DNA of 64,000 bases from Toxorhynchites rutilus septentrionalis (lineage: Eukaryota > Arthropoda > Insecta > Diptera > Culicidae), in the NCBI RefSeq assembly GCF_029784135.1, contig NC_073745.1, forward strand, positions 107,797,716-107,861,715, in the 5' to 3' direction. Positions within the stretch are counted from its first letter, which is position 1, and the number at the start of each line of letters is the position of its first letter. Made by a program: the position numbers and the translations under genes. The notes under the pieces are model-generated. The model worked only from the letters and a program-made list of their open reading frames with translations. It ran no database searches and had not been told where the DNA came from. Below are positions 10,183 through 22,665 of the stretch, piece after piece.

Positions 10183-12273
10183 ATGGAATATTTGAAGCAG
10201 TACGGAGAATCCAGTGTCGAGGAATCGGAAGAGGAGTTCCACCTGTTCGACCTGGAAAATATCACAGATGAGCGGCTATTGTCAGCGCAGCCGATGTCAG
10301 AAGTGGATGACCAATCGACTCACAGCGGCTACGGCATAGGTTCTGTGCCCAAGACGAGTTTCGAAGACGGTGACGAAACAACAATCAACTGGAACCAAAC
10401 GGAATGCAAGGCTCAGAGCTGTGATACGGATAGCTCTTGTAGTTATTTAGAGGTGCGGCCACAGAGGAAATCCGGGAAAAAAACTAAAAAAGAAAGGAAA
10501 CGAGAGGACTCGGCTAAAAAACGGCGAAGGTCGCATACGGCCATTCTGGAAAACTGCAGTTGCATCAAAAAGTGCAACGAGAAATTTCCGCGAGATGACA
10601 GGCTACAGTTCCACAAGACATATTGGGAACTGGACCATGCTGGTCAAGGAAATTTAATACGGCAGCATGCTCATCTAACACCTGTCAGACGGCGCCGAAG
10701 CCGAAAAGTGTCTACGGATTTAGTTAAACAGCTTGCAGTTACATGTACTCTTCCGAGCTCAAGCGGTGACCCCGTCACTGTATGCAGAAAATTTTTTCTC
10801 AACACGATTGGTTTTCGAGAAAATTGTGGGTAAGTTTTTGAAAGCATTGTGATTTTAACATGATTTATTTATTTGAAAAATAGTAATGTGATTTACAGAT
10901 GTATCCAGGCAGCTCGGGACGGACCTCCAATAGACCGACGTGGGAAATATCAGAGAGATAAGAAAACACGCGAGGCTATCAAGAATCATTTATTCGGATA
11001 TGGTCCAAGTATCTCCCATTATCGGCGAGCACATGCTCCAAACCGCCTTTATCTGCCATCGGATTTGACCGAGAAGTCCTTATACGAGGACTACGAAGCC
11101 AAGCAAAACCCCAAAGCAAGCTATTCGTTGTATTGTAGAGTTGTTAAAGAAAACAACGTCTCGTTTGTTAAGCTCGGGCACGAAGAATGTGAGACGTGCG
11201 TTGCTGCAGAGCAACGCAACAAAGCCAATGGACACTCCGAAATCAAGGATTGTAGTTGCTCCGACTGTTCTGAGTATGCACTACACCTTAAACGCGCAAA
11301 GGAATCACGACTGTCTTATCGAGCTGATGGTGACCAAGTACTGACTGATGAAGCAGTTTTCTCTGTGGATTTGCAAAAAGTAAGTTCTTAGATGTAGAAT
11401 ATCATTTCTTAAGGTTAATATTTTTTTCCTTAGGTCATACAACTTCCAAGATTGGATGGCTTCAAGAGCGTAATTTTTTCACAAAGATTGCTAGTATTTA
11501 ATGAGAGCTTTGCACCTGTTGGCGCCTACGCAAAAGCATTTCCAGTGTCTGCGTGCATTTGGCCAGAGTCGGTTAATGGTCGCACAGCCAATGAAATCCT
11601 CAGTTGCTTTTTCAAAGTAATTAAGAAGTACGCTGACCTGAAGAGCATTACTTTTTGGTTGGATAATTGCAGTTCGCAGAACAAGAACTGGAATTTGTTT
11701 CAGCACATTATCCTGCTAATAAACAGTAACAAAATTCAGGTCAAGCGAATATTTTTCAAATACTTCGAATCAGGACATACGTTCATGGCCGCTGACTCTT
11801 TCCATGCAGCGGTTGAATCCAAAATGCGCCATGAACGTATCGTCACCTTCGAAAACTTCAAGTCAGCGGTTGGCAATGCTAAGAAAAATGTAGACGTACT
11901 TGACATGCAAGCTGCTGACTTTTTCCAAGCTAAACTCACCGTTTCGCAGTATACGATAAATCAGTGCAAGCCTCGCCCTTACGTGGATACTATGCGTAAA
12001 GTGATGTTTGAAAAAGGCCGTTATGAAATTAAATACACGGACAATATCAACAGCGAAGACCTTAAATATTGCAAGTTGCTTTCTAAGAAGCAACTTAAGT
12101 TGGTTGAAAAAGATTCGTTCTCTATTACGGATAATGTGCGCTGGCAAAATTCTCCTCGAGGAGTTGAAGTAGACAAGAAAACTTCTCTTTTGAAAGTGGT
12201 TCTACCTGTTGTTACTGAAGAGGAAAAATCTTTTTTTATCGATATTCCGACGAAGCAACAATCTTCTGATTAA
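10183..12273 (+). CDS. Three-exon transposase of the TTAA transposon
   Basis: Exons 10183-10829, 10899-11379 and 11434-12273 join in frame to about 655 codons with no internal stop. Introns of 69 and 54 bases carry GTAAGT donors and CAG or TAG acceptors. ATG 10183 is the first Met after an in-frame TGA at 10150. Order along the protein: acidic region, a basic patch near residue 110 (KKTKKERKRE), a Cys/His segment (ENCSCIKKCNEKF), a second Cys cluster (HEECETCVAAEQ, CSCSDC), then the putative catalytic part: FSVDLQK, FWLDNCSSQNKNW and YFESGHTFMAADSFH. The Asp residues and the GHTF block suggest a DDE or DDD/H nuclease; this is inference. I recognise the family as common in insect and hydra repeats, not as a host gene. 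A stop TAA at 12271 is followed by AT-rich UTR. Confidence 0.88.
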
Positions 12274-12710
12274 TATAACGTAATCTACATCATTGTACTT
12301 GTTACTTTCTTTAAATAAATGCTATCGTAATACAACACAATTATTATAAATCTCTTTTAAGAAAAAGAATATTCTATATTATGGGTTCCTCCTTTATCTC
12401 ATTTCTTTTTGTATGAACATTTGACAATATCTACGGAAGAGAACGAGGGTCTTAAACCTTCATGTACACGTAGCCTTCAATGTGGATGACCCCTAGAAAA
12501 ATTCATCTCCTACCGCGTACAACCTTGCATATAGATTTTTAAAAAATTGTTTGGATTGTGTCGGCACTCACCAATCTCCCCCTAAACTATTCACGTGGAA
12601 AGTTGATGACACCTAAAAGTGTGACGTAATTTATGGACGGTTCCTAGGGTGAATCAAGCAGCGCTTTATAAATACTGTTAGTATGTGTGTTTATTATGTC
12701 TCATTTTTTC

Positions 12711-12785
12711 GGTGTGACAAATATGCGTCCATTTGTTCTGGTGTGACAAATATGCCTCCATTTGTTACAATGTGACAAAATGACT
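12711..12785 (+). repeat. 29-bp subterminal repeats of the TTAA transposon
   Basis: GGTGTGACAAATATGCCTCC-type units start at 12711, 12740 and 12769, spaced 29 bases. The unit shares TGTGACA and ATGCCTCCA with the terminal inverted repeat (TGTGACACTTATGCCTCCA), so they look like extra transposase-binding sites near the right end. Confidence 0.7.
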
Positions 12786-13050
12786 TCGGTTTTTTTTCGA
12801 GTTTTCTAGTATAAACCTCATGTTTTGACAAAAAAAATCAAAACTACGTATCAAACTATGATGTTAGGCATCAAAACCTCAAAAATGTTGAAATGTAACA
12901 TGTGACACTTATGCCTCCAACGGCAGTTAAGGTTGTGCGCCAAAAAAATATTTGGGGAATACCAAGGATCTTGAATGTCGTGCTGAAATGTTATAAGTTA
13001 TTTGGGTTTGCATGCCAGTCGCAAAACTGCCTTCAACTACATTGTTACTT

Positions 13051-14345
13051 TGAGATCCACTTTTGCTCCAATTTTTATTTAAATGCGTTCGTATGTGTTG
13101 TTTTTTCCACATGTATCGAAATTTTTTCTTTAATTTTTAAAAGGATCGCACGAAAAAAAAATGTTTTGGACTTTGGGCATTTTTAATTGATTTTGAATTT
13201 AGAGACCCAGTACTGCTTAAATATTTATTCAAATTTTGTTTTTCATATGTCTAAATTTTGTTGGTATATTTAGAGCATTGCGCTCTACAAAGATTTTTTT
13301 TCTCGTATCTTAAAATATATGAGATTATCTTTTCATTGGATTTAGATGGTTTACCGAATTCATAGGAGTCAGCAGTACGATAGAGCTCTGTGAAAAAAAT
13401 TAAGTCCTTGTGGAAAGATCATTCGGATTAATGAGAAGAACACTTAAAAATATCCAAATTAGTATTATTTTTTTATTTTAATCTTACAATTGAAAACAAC
13501 GAATACAAAAATAAAAACAACGAATAAAATAATCGATTTCAAGAAAATAAAAACTAATAATGCAGACGATGAAGAAAATTATTTTTGTGTTTCGCAATGC
13601 TCTTGAAAATTCAGGAAAAATTACGCCACATGTAGAAAAAGAAACACGTGTAAACGCATTTAAATAAAAATAAGAGCAGAAGTAGGTCTCAAAGTTATTT
13701 TTTTTTTCAAAATTTCTAAATGCCAGAAAATTTATAATTTTTTTTGTACCGCGTATTTAATTTTTTTTAATTACTAGTTTTTTTTATGAAAAAATTGCTT
13801 GAAGATATTCATCGATACACCTTAGTAAGATGTACTTTCAGTATTTTTTTCTTATTTTTGTCTCAAAGCTATTGAGAATTGCGTAAAAAAAGATAAAAAG
13901 AAGCATTTTTCGCCATAGATCCTATGGTGTACCATAGAAGGACTCAAATATATGGTACTATTGCCAAAATGTTTTATTTAGTACCCTATACAATATTTTC
14001 CATACAGCTGGTGATTTGGTTAGAGGACTTTTTACGCGCTTACCCAGCCAGACCTTTTGGAAATGTAAAAAAAAAATTTTTTTGTCCCGCGCAGCACTGA
14101 AAAAAATCTGAAAAAAATCACACATATCTAGAAAAGCCGTAGGAATACATTTAAATATGAATTAGAGTAGAACTGAATTTCTAAATCCCAAAAAAAAATT
14201 CTAAATTTCAATATTTTTTAGTACTTAGATTTTTGATAAAATTTTATTTTCGATTATTTTTCTTGATACACCGTAGTAAAATGCACATTCAGTATTTTTT
14301 TCAAATTTTCATGTCGAAGCTCTTGAGGATGGCGTGAAATAAATC
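13051..14345 (+). repeat. AT-rich repeat Q, two direct copies
   Basis: Two related units, roughly 13730-14060 and 14062-14340. Each carries TGATACACC(G/T)TAGTAA-type and CAGTATTTTTTTC blocks, and the first ends CGCTTACCCAGCCAGACC. A reversed fragment lies at 8405-8555. Non-coding, with long A and T runs. Confidence 0.55.
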
Positions 14346-17320
14346 CCAATCAATCCCAATGATCAACGTCGTTCCCTAGGGACCCTAGGGACAGACACGG
14401 GGTTTAACGTGTTAATTAGGAAATCACATGAACAAGTATATTAATATTTCAGGAAATTATATTTAATATTTGTGGTTACCATGACATAGCGGATAGCGTG
14501 GTGCTTACCAAGATCAGCATCAGCGGCATCAGCATGAGCGGCTTTGTCCAGTCCTGGTGATGCTTAGGACGTCAAATAGAAGTCTTACGACAGTCCTCCT
14601 ACAACGAATGATACACAAGAAATCTCGAGCCTGACTAATGGGCATATATAAATATTGGGAACCAAGCCATATTGTAAAGGCAATATGAAACATATAGAAT
14701 ATTTAAATGTATTTCAATTCAGGAATCGTATTTTTTTTTGTCGAACGTCAAGACTTATTGAACAACCAAGTTGTGTTATTAGTCGTCCGTAGGAAGAACA
14801 ATATATATTAGTATTCTCTCGGCATACACAATCTGCTTCCCAGCAATGGGCGCCACCTTTTCGACAGATAGAATCCACATTCCTCAGACACTTTCTGGGG
14901 AAAAAGCTCACCTCCCGGCCTCGTGACTATCTCCAGCTAACGCAATGGAGGAAAAGTTGTACATTTTATTTATCAAAAAAATATAAAGTAAAAACAGCAG
15001 AACACATTTCTCCTTCGGAACGTCCAGAACGGCATTAACCGTTCCAACGCGCAAACCGAACCGAGCCAAGAGTCAGCCAGCCGCCCGTTCTGCTTTACGG
15101 TTGGCCAATGCCTCCATTAATTCCGTATTCCCGTCTGCTGTTGTGCCAGGAAAACGCAGGAAAACCCCCAGAGGCAATGCGGAAACTTCAAGACACGCCA
15201 GCAGATGGGATACATACACATTCGTTTGCTCAGTAAGGTCCGTACGAGCAGACGGAAGTACTCCCGATGGGTGGAGCGCCGATGGGCGGAAAATTCAAAA
15301 CAGCAGTCCCAGCGTAACCCACTTCGCTGTTTGACACCGAGTTAGTTTAACGGGAAGAATTCTGGCTAGAATAAAATTTATGCTGCATACAATTGAAATG
15401 TGGACAAAGTGGTTTGTCGTTGCAGGTCGTTCTGTTGGCTTTTGTCGCACTGTTTGTTTGCGTGGCAAGTTTTATTATTATGACGTTGGAGGATTTTTTT
15501 TATGGCTAATTCAAAATTTTTCGGTCACGCACGAGTAGACTCATGATTTTTCAACAGCATTTAGCACAGTTTTGTCGCGTATATTTTTCTGTCTGTGGAA
15601 ACGCGAGTGAAAAATGCTTTCCCTCCCTCGAATATCGCCGAATTCGAGGCGCAATTTATCCGAACATCAACCTGATTAATTCATTCCGTTGACATTGCTC
15701 CCGACATGCAGCCTGAATCGGGGTTAAATTAAAAATTGACTGACTAAGTTCGGCTTGATTAAAGGGTCCTCTGCGGCAAACCAGCGCCACAGTCCGCTTT
15801 ACCGGTGCTAAATTACGGCTACGATTTGCTAGTCCCAGACCGGCTATTATGGCACACGTCATTACATCGTCGTAATGAAGTGGGAACGAAAGACGGGGAC
15901 GGCAATTCCCCTGCTTCTACAACTACGTGAAAATTATTGTTTCAATATATTCGAATATGTGCATATCATTTCGTCGACCAGGTGCACTTTCGTGTCCCAC
16001 AAAAATGGGTGATTAAGGCAGCGAACAGTTCCATGCGCTATCGCCGGGGTCTTGTTCTTCTGTTGCTCCACAATTTTGATGAACTTTTTTTTGTTCTTCA
16101 ATTTTAATATTTTATAAGCATGGTTTCCACCCATTTTGATAATCGTTATTGCGGCGGAGAGAGAAGATTGGAAGCCACTGCTTCTTTGGTCGATAATTTT
16201 TCTTCACCGACCTGACTTTCGTCACGTGATGGAAGTTCGTTCTGTTGATGGATTTCCGCCCTTAGCAACATAAAGCATTTTCGAAGCACAAAGGTCCCGT
16301 TCATTCAGCACATCCCCTTGCGGGAGCAGAAAAGTGTGCTTCTCCCGTTAAGTCACTAATTGATTATAATAAATGAATTATTAAATCACATTCGCCACTT
16401 AACACGTTGCACATTTAATTAGTTAGTTAAAATGCATATAATAAATAACAAACGGAACAGCAATCGTTTGTGGATCACAGTAATACTGCAGGCATGGGAA
16501 TTAATTTGTGCTGTTTTGCAGCTTTTCCCTTTCTCTCAGCTTTATTCATCGAAGCACGAACGCAAATCACCGGGGTATCGCAAAACCATGTCACGTCAGT
16601 CAAACGGTCTGATTGGCCGATCACTTTGGCTGCAGCAAACTTCTAGAGATGCAACTTTTTAATGTTAACTTTTTCCCGTTGTTGCTGCTGAAGGTTTTGG
16701 CGTTTCATGATAACTATATTTTGTATATATTTCCTCTTGTTTTATTTTCAATGGCTGTGTGCAAATTACTGGTACGTGAGAAGAAGTTTGTTCGTTGGCT
16801 CGCTCGCTTCCTATCTTGCCTTCCTCACGCTATGCTATTTCGGGACTGAAGGGCAACGATTCTGAGGCGCGTGTAAATGTTCCGATATCAATTGTCGAAC
16901 CCACAGAAACAGGCCAGTCACGATTGGTCCGGCAGGGATTCCGGCGAAAACGCGATCGGATTCGGTCTGGGGATTTTTTGAAGTTTTTGGTTTGGATTTC
17001 CAGGGGCGAGGGTGTTCATATAAGTACCTACATAAGATTCCCAGAAGAGAAAAAGCTTACGATGTCTTTGCTTCATTTTTATGTGGTAGCAAGGTATTGA
17101 GAATTTTCTTTGACATGAATGTTATGTTGTCCTGTTGCCCTTTCTCCTTACTGGCACTCATGTTTTGGAATATGCACTGAAATATACTTCTTACCTGGTT
17201 GGTTGGTCGATGAAATTAACATTGGGCCGTTTTAATTACTGTTTCAACCACACTCTGAAAGGAACAAACGACGAACGATGATGTGTGAGCGACTATTATC
17301 GTAAAAGACGCGAACACTAG
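14346..17320. other. Host-like non-coding region
   Basis: About 3 kb of lower repeat content and higher GC, with a palindromic CCTAGGGACCCTAGG at about 14376. The richest part is 15000-15340. Short frames occur on both strands but none has a recognisable domain, splice structure or family resemblance. It could be intron or intergenic DNA of a host gene. Confidence 0.4.
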
Positions 17321-18265
17321 AGCGTTTTTTTTTCTTCATATTTCTGATGTTGGAATTTTGTTTTATTTCACTTGGTCTCGAGTTCTTAAAACTCCACAGA
17401 CTGAATCTTAGTCTAAGTTCCTTAACCTAGTTTTGAACACGTATTTAGACAAATTAAAATCAAAAACAGCACTCACATCATTGAACGATCTAACACAGTT
17501 ATCAAAAGGATTGATGTACCCATACATTATTCTATGACGGTTCACTACAAATAAATCACGCTCACGAAGTTGACAGAAAGTCTATGTTTTCTATGTTTCC
17601 AATAATGAGGTCAAATATAAACAGTCTCTGAAGGTTGCTGCGTCTGTCGGCTAGAGTTTCAAAATGAACGAGTCTACAGCGACTTCGATAGTCCGGCAAA
17701 TTTGTTGGATCGGCCACGAAAGTTGTCGAAGAGCATACAGAATGAAGCTGCGTTGAACTCTTTCCATCCGAATACTCTGGACTGCATGATAAGGTGACCG
17801 TAGGGGAGCAGCATACTCCATGATGCTGCAGACAATCGAACAGTATAGTACCTTAAGAGCGTATGCTTCGGTGAAGCCACTTGCATTGCGTCGGATAAAT
17901 CCAAGGGCTGCAAAGGCCTTTGCGGTTGTCACGCTTACATGTTCGTAGTAGTTTGCTATCATCAACCGTGGCCCCCTTGATCACGGATAGTTTCTACACG
18001 TTCCAGAACCTCTGAATGGATGAAATATTGAAAATCTGATCGGGATTGTCGGCTGGAAAACGATATAAATTTGCACTTTTTGATGTTAAGCTGCATCCCG
18101 TTCTCAGTACACCACAGAGATAACTCGTCCACATCAGCTTGAAGTGCGCAGCAGTCTAGATGAGATGAGATGACTTTGTAGATTTTCAGATCGGCGGCGT
18201 ACATCAGCAAACTCGATTTCAGCCGGAAACAGAGACCATTCTTCTTCTTCTGTACGAGCATTGTA

Positions 18266-21003
18266 CCACTGCGACCATTAGATTGATCTATTGTAGTGCA
18301 CTCCAGTTTGCTATGTATGCAATGTCAGTTCGTTCCATCACTCAGGGAATAAGTGATAGTCGCACCAGGACTTTGCATATCCCCCCACGAAGGTATGACT
18401 TCCTTTATGAAGTTCCTTACCTGTTTTGGTTCAGCAGACCAAATCTCGTTAGGCATAAGAATGCCCTTTCGAAGAATTCGCAGTCTTCGCTGAATTAGTG
18501 TACTGCATTGACACAGTAAATGTTCCGAAGTCTCAGCTTCGAAATTGCAGAAACGACTGCCAGTTTTCCGATTTTTTTAAGGTGATACCTGCTCGGACAG
18601 TGTCCGGTCAATAGACCGGTTAATGTACTCAAATCTGCCTTATTCAAGCTGATTAGGTTGCGTGTTATTCTGTTACAAGGTTTAATGAATAATTTGGATT
18701 ATCTTGGTGTTGATAGAGCCCTCCAGTTGGCTTCAATCATTGATATTTCCCAGGTTTTGAGCTCCGATTTCATGCATGATGTAGATAATCCACAAAATGG
18801 CTCAGGCCCGGCGAATTTAGTGGAAGATCCTAATCTTGCTAAGAGATCGGCTTTTTCATTACCTTCCATACCACAGTGACCAGGCACCCAGTATAGGTTA
18901 ACTTCGTTATTAGCAACTAGTTGTTTTAAGGATAAAATACATTCCCAAACTATCTTTGACTGACATGTGTATGCTTTTACTGCATTAAGAGCTGCTTGGC
19001 TATCTGAGAAGATACAAATATTGGCATACCTGTATTTTCTAGTCAAACAAATATTTGTACATGTTAGAATAGCTTGTATTTCTGCTTGAAAAACTGTAGG
19101 CCACTATCCCATTGGAATTGACATGTCGATTTCTGGTCCAGTAATACCAGCTCCCGTAGATTTACCGATTTTAGATCCATCGGTATAAAACACGAATGAT
19201 CCTGGACGAGTTTTGAGAACACCTCCTTTCCATTCGTTGCGATTGAATTCAATCTCTTTGAAGGGAACACTGAAGTTAGTCTTCGTTTCCATCCAGTCTT
19301 CATTCATGCTTATTATAGTGTTCAGTTGAAAATATTTCAGGATTTGTAAATGCCCTGTGAGATCTCCTTCTAGAAAATGTTTTATACGTTTCAGCCTAAG
19401 AGTACCTTTTTCCGCTTCAAGTTGCACATATTGGTGCAAGGGTAGAAAATATAAAAGAGCATCTAGCAAGGTGCGCTAGACATTGCCAGTTATTGATAAG
19501 CATGCCAGACGTTGTAGTTTATCGAGCTTTTTCTGAGCTGATATTTGTGTAGTTTTAGGCCACCACACTAGCGAAGCATATGCCGAGTAAATCCAGTTAA
19601 TCATTCTCGGTCAACTCCAGAGAGCAGTCTGGACTTTAGATATTGCATACTCCAGTTAGTCGTTCCAATTTAGTTTTTGATCAAGCATGACACCTAAATA
19701 TTTGGTTCGTTCTGAAAGCTCCAATTGAACACCTCCCAATCTAAGAGGTGGAATCTTATACTTTCTTTTTCTGGTAAATGGAATTATCACTGTTTTTGAA
19801 GGATTAACACTAAGTCCTTCCAAGTTGCACCATTTGAGTGTGTAGTTAAGGGCTGTTTGCATTCTATTGGAAATGGTATACTCACATTTACCCCTCACTA
19901 AGATGATTATGTCATCAGCAAAACCAATTACTTCGTATCCTAAATTAGCTAGGTTATTAAGAAGATCGTCGACAACTAGGGACCACAACAGAGGAGACAG
20001 AACTCATCCTTGAAGGCAACCTCTAGTTGGTTTCGTTGTTAGAGTAGATTCTCCTTATTTAGCTGTTATTAATCGGTTGGTTAGCATGGCATGTATCCAG
20101 TTGAAGATGCACATGTCAAATTTACATTTTTTCATAGCTTCATTTATAGAGTTGTAGGATGCATTGTCAAATGCTCCCTCAATATCAAGAAAAGCTGTAA
20201 GTAAGATTTCTATAGCATCAAAAGACTTCTCTATTTTTGAAATTAACATGTGAAGCGCTGTTTCAGTTGATTTGTTTGCTTGGTAGGCAAATTGAAATTT
20301 GTTCAATGGTTTCCTGTTCAAATATGATGATTTGATATGGAGATCAATGACCTTTTCCATCATTTTTAAGATGACAGATGTTAGACTAATTGGTCTATAC
20401 GCTTTGGGAGTCACCCTGTCACGTTTGCCAGCCTTGGGAATAAATATAACCCGGACTTCTCGCCATTTACTTGGAATGTAGCTTAGTACCATACTAGCTC
20501 GAAACATCTCCGTTAGAAGAGGGACAGTGATATCCTTGCTTTTTTGTAACAGCACCGGATAAATCCCGTCTGGTCCTGGAGATTTAAAGGGCTTCAAGGA
20601 ATCCACTGCCCATTCAACCCTTGACTTCGTGAAGACCGCCCTAGCCAATTGATTAGCTCTATTCTCGTCTCTGATTAGACAAGACTGAGCTGTGTTGAAG
20701 ACCTGTGCGTGTCCGGAAATCAATTGGATTGAGCCTGGGAAGTGTGTTTCCGTCATGATACTAAGTGTTTCCTGGGAATCGGTTGTATATTGACCATTTC
20801 CCTTTTTCAGACTACCAAGTCCGTTGGTATGATCCTTAGAAAGGGCTTTATGAAGTCTTGCTACAACAGGTAATCTTTCTACCTGTTCTGATGAAACTAT
20901 TTCAAGCTGTTCAGTGGAAGAAATACTTTCCACTGATATCAAAATTTTCTCCTGAAGTTTGGAATGATAACTATCCCAATTTGTTTTTCTCGGAACAGAG
21001 ATC
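18266..21003 (-). mobile_element. LINE B: RNase H-bearing LINE (LOA/I-like), defective
   Basis: Minus-strand non-LTR element lying between the LFINDLC and YAAD halves of LINE A. From 21003: an RT start (SLKPFKSPGPDGIYPVLLQK, YRPISLTSVILKMMEKVID, LDIEGAFDNASYNSI), GCLQG-stop-VLSPLLWSLVV, active site GFADDIIIL (FADD at 19911-19922), then RNase H residues FYTDGSKIG, FQAEIQAI, FSDSQAALNAV and HCGMEGNEKADLLA, and a CNFEAETSEHLLCQC zinc-like tail. Several stops (two around 20040, one before the WPTVFQAE segment) and frameshifts disable it. The reading ends near 18326. RNase H after RT suggests the LOA/I/R1 side of LINEs. The 5' part, including the endonuclease, is missing. Confidence 0.85.
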
Positions 21004-21789
21004 ATTAATAAACAAAATGAATATCAGCGGCCCAAGAACGCTACCTTGAGGAACGCCTGACGTGATGGAGAAAACGCGCGAGTGAAATCCGTTCAGTTTG
21101 ACAAACGCTCTCCGGTCAGATAGATACGAGCGTAGCCATTCGGTGATCCAATCAGGGAAGCCAAGATATTTAAATTTAGCAATTGCCAAGTCCAGCGGTA
21201 CCTTGTCGAACGCCTTAGGAAGTCGAAGTATATCGCATCAATCTGGTGTCGTTTCTCAATTTTCCAACACAGGAAACTTATGTAGGACATCAGGCTGGTA
21301 GTTGCGGATCGCTTCTCTACGAAACCATGCTGGAGCTCCGATATCAATGGTCGGGAAGCGGCATACAGAGTATCGTGAACCAAATGCTCGAACACTTTTG
21401 ACAGAGAACATAAAATCGAGACACCTCTGTAATTCTCAACTACATGATTGTTGCCAGCTTTAAAGACTGGAGTAATCGAGGCCAGTTTCCAGGCATCCGG
21501 AAATACGCCTTCACTTAGTGACCTGTTAAAAATTATCGTCAGTGGCATCAACAGTGAATCGGCACATTCTCTTAGAAACAGTGGCGCTATATTGGCCGTT
21601 CCGTGCCCTTTCGAAACTTCCAACTTACTCAGGATTACAGAGATATCGTTTTGGCTCAAAACTGGAAGCCGACAACCCAGATTATACGCAGGGTAGGTTC
21701 TTACACTATCATGGGGAGAATGTTGGCGATGCTGTGCTACAAACATTCTCGAAGAATTCAGCAAAACTGTCTGCTACCCGTGAGGTGAA

Positions 21790-21929
21790 TGTTATATCCT
21801 GCAGTCTACAGTTCAACTCACTGACAAACCGTTTACCAAAACAAATCCTCTTTCCTATCCTATTCCCTCGTTTACACACTCCATGTAATATACGCGGAAT
21901 TCGGTAAATACTCTAATCAGGATGCCACA
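21790..21929 (-). repeat. 3' LTR of element C
   Basis: Pairs with 24508-24654. TG...CA ends in either orientation, with the purine tract adjoining at 21930-21942. Confidence 0.85.
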
Positions 21930-22665
21930 TCCTCCCCCGCACAAATTAAACAAAACTTTATATGTGTCAAGACAATTGAGGAAGATTATAAGTTTTGTGT
22001 ATGGTTATGATTTTCTAATTATTCTTGCCGTTCGTCGAATCGAGATTTGTTCACCGTCGTTTTAACCATGGGCTTCAACCGTTTAAACTTAAACTCTAAT
22101 TTTGGCGTGAATCTGCAGTGCACAACCTAACGAGCTCGTCAATGAACTCTAATAGCTGTTCTCCTGCTCCTCTACCAACCAAAATATAGACAATAGTTTT
22201 CATAGAAATATACATTCCTGTACATCTTCAAATGTTATGAGATTACATTTTATTCTGTATAATATGCTATCAATTTTCTTGCCGAAATAAAGAAAAAAGC
22301 TATTCATAACTATCAAAACTAAATGAAATCCCGTCTTTGTTTATTTTTACATTCCGTTCTTAAACACTCTGTTTTTTTCGATCCAATTGATGCAGCAATG
22401 ATATATAGTGCATTCATCCTATGTTGCTTTTACACGTAAAATCAACAGGACATTGTTAATATGACATCACAGCTTTTGTACTCGGTGGTCTTGGCTAATC
22501 CCGCCTCAAACTTTTAATTGTTAGCCAAGATTTTTCATCGACAAAACCTCAATATTCTACTCAGAGACTGGATGTTTCGTAATTAAAACTTCACGGAGTG
22601 TTAGTCACGGGCTTTCCCCGACTCAACCTGTCTAAACGTTGGCCTTGGTTTTCTGTCGGCTCGTG

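Larger units (their letters stand above)
9791..12926 (+). mobile_element. Complete TTAA-flanked DNA transposon
   Basis: A 3,136-bp element with 33-bp perfect terminal inverted repeats beginning CTGCCGTTGGAGGCATAAGT (9791-9823 and 12894-12926). It is flanked by TTAA at 9787-9790 and 12927-12930. The paralogous G4 copy reads GGTGTTAAGGT without interruption near 43191-43202, giving the empty target. TTAA duplications are typical of piggyBac and Kolobok elements; the ends lack the piggyBac CCC start and the protein is not piggyBac-like to my eye, so a Kolobok-like or separate lineage is favoured. The transposase gene is intact, so the copy may be autonomous or recently active. Confidence 0.92.
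8556..13050 (+). mobile_element. G family element, copy G2 (interrupted)
   Basis: Left end TTTTTTTGACGTAGAACTAC at 8556. The body matches G3 (22.67 kb) and G4 (42.0 kb): GCAACGAAGGGG, GAGCTACACAATTGTGTGG, AGAAGAGCGCAAAAC, AAAAATAGTGCATCTTC. At 9786 the match is broken by the 3,136-bp TTAA transposon and resumes at 12931 with ATATTTGGGGAATACCAA. The match is lost near 13050, so the right palindrome is missing. No transposase ORF is visible: non-autonomous. Confidence 0.8.

Noticed and set aside
14465..14560. tRNA- or SINE-like look (GCGGATAGCGTGGTGC)
   Set aside because: No B box or cloverleaf could be placed.
18266..21003. Clear target duplication for LINE B
   Set aside because: AATGATCTCTG (near 21000) and AATGGTCGCAG (near 18270), on the minus strand, are only partly alike; the duplication is not certain, so exact ends are approximate.
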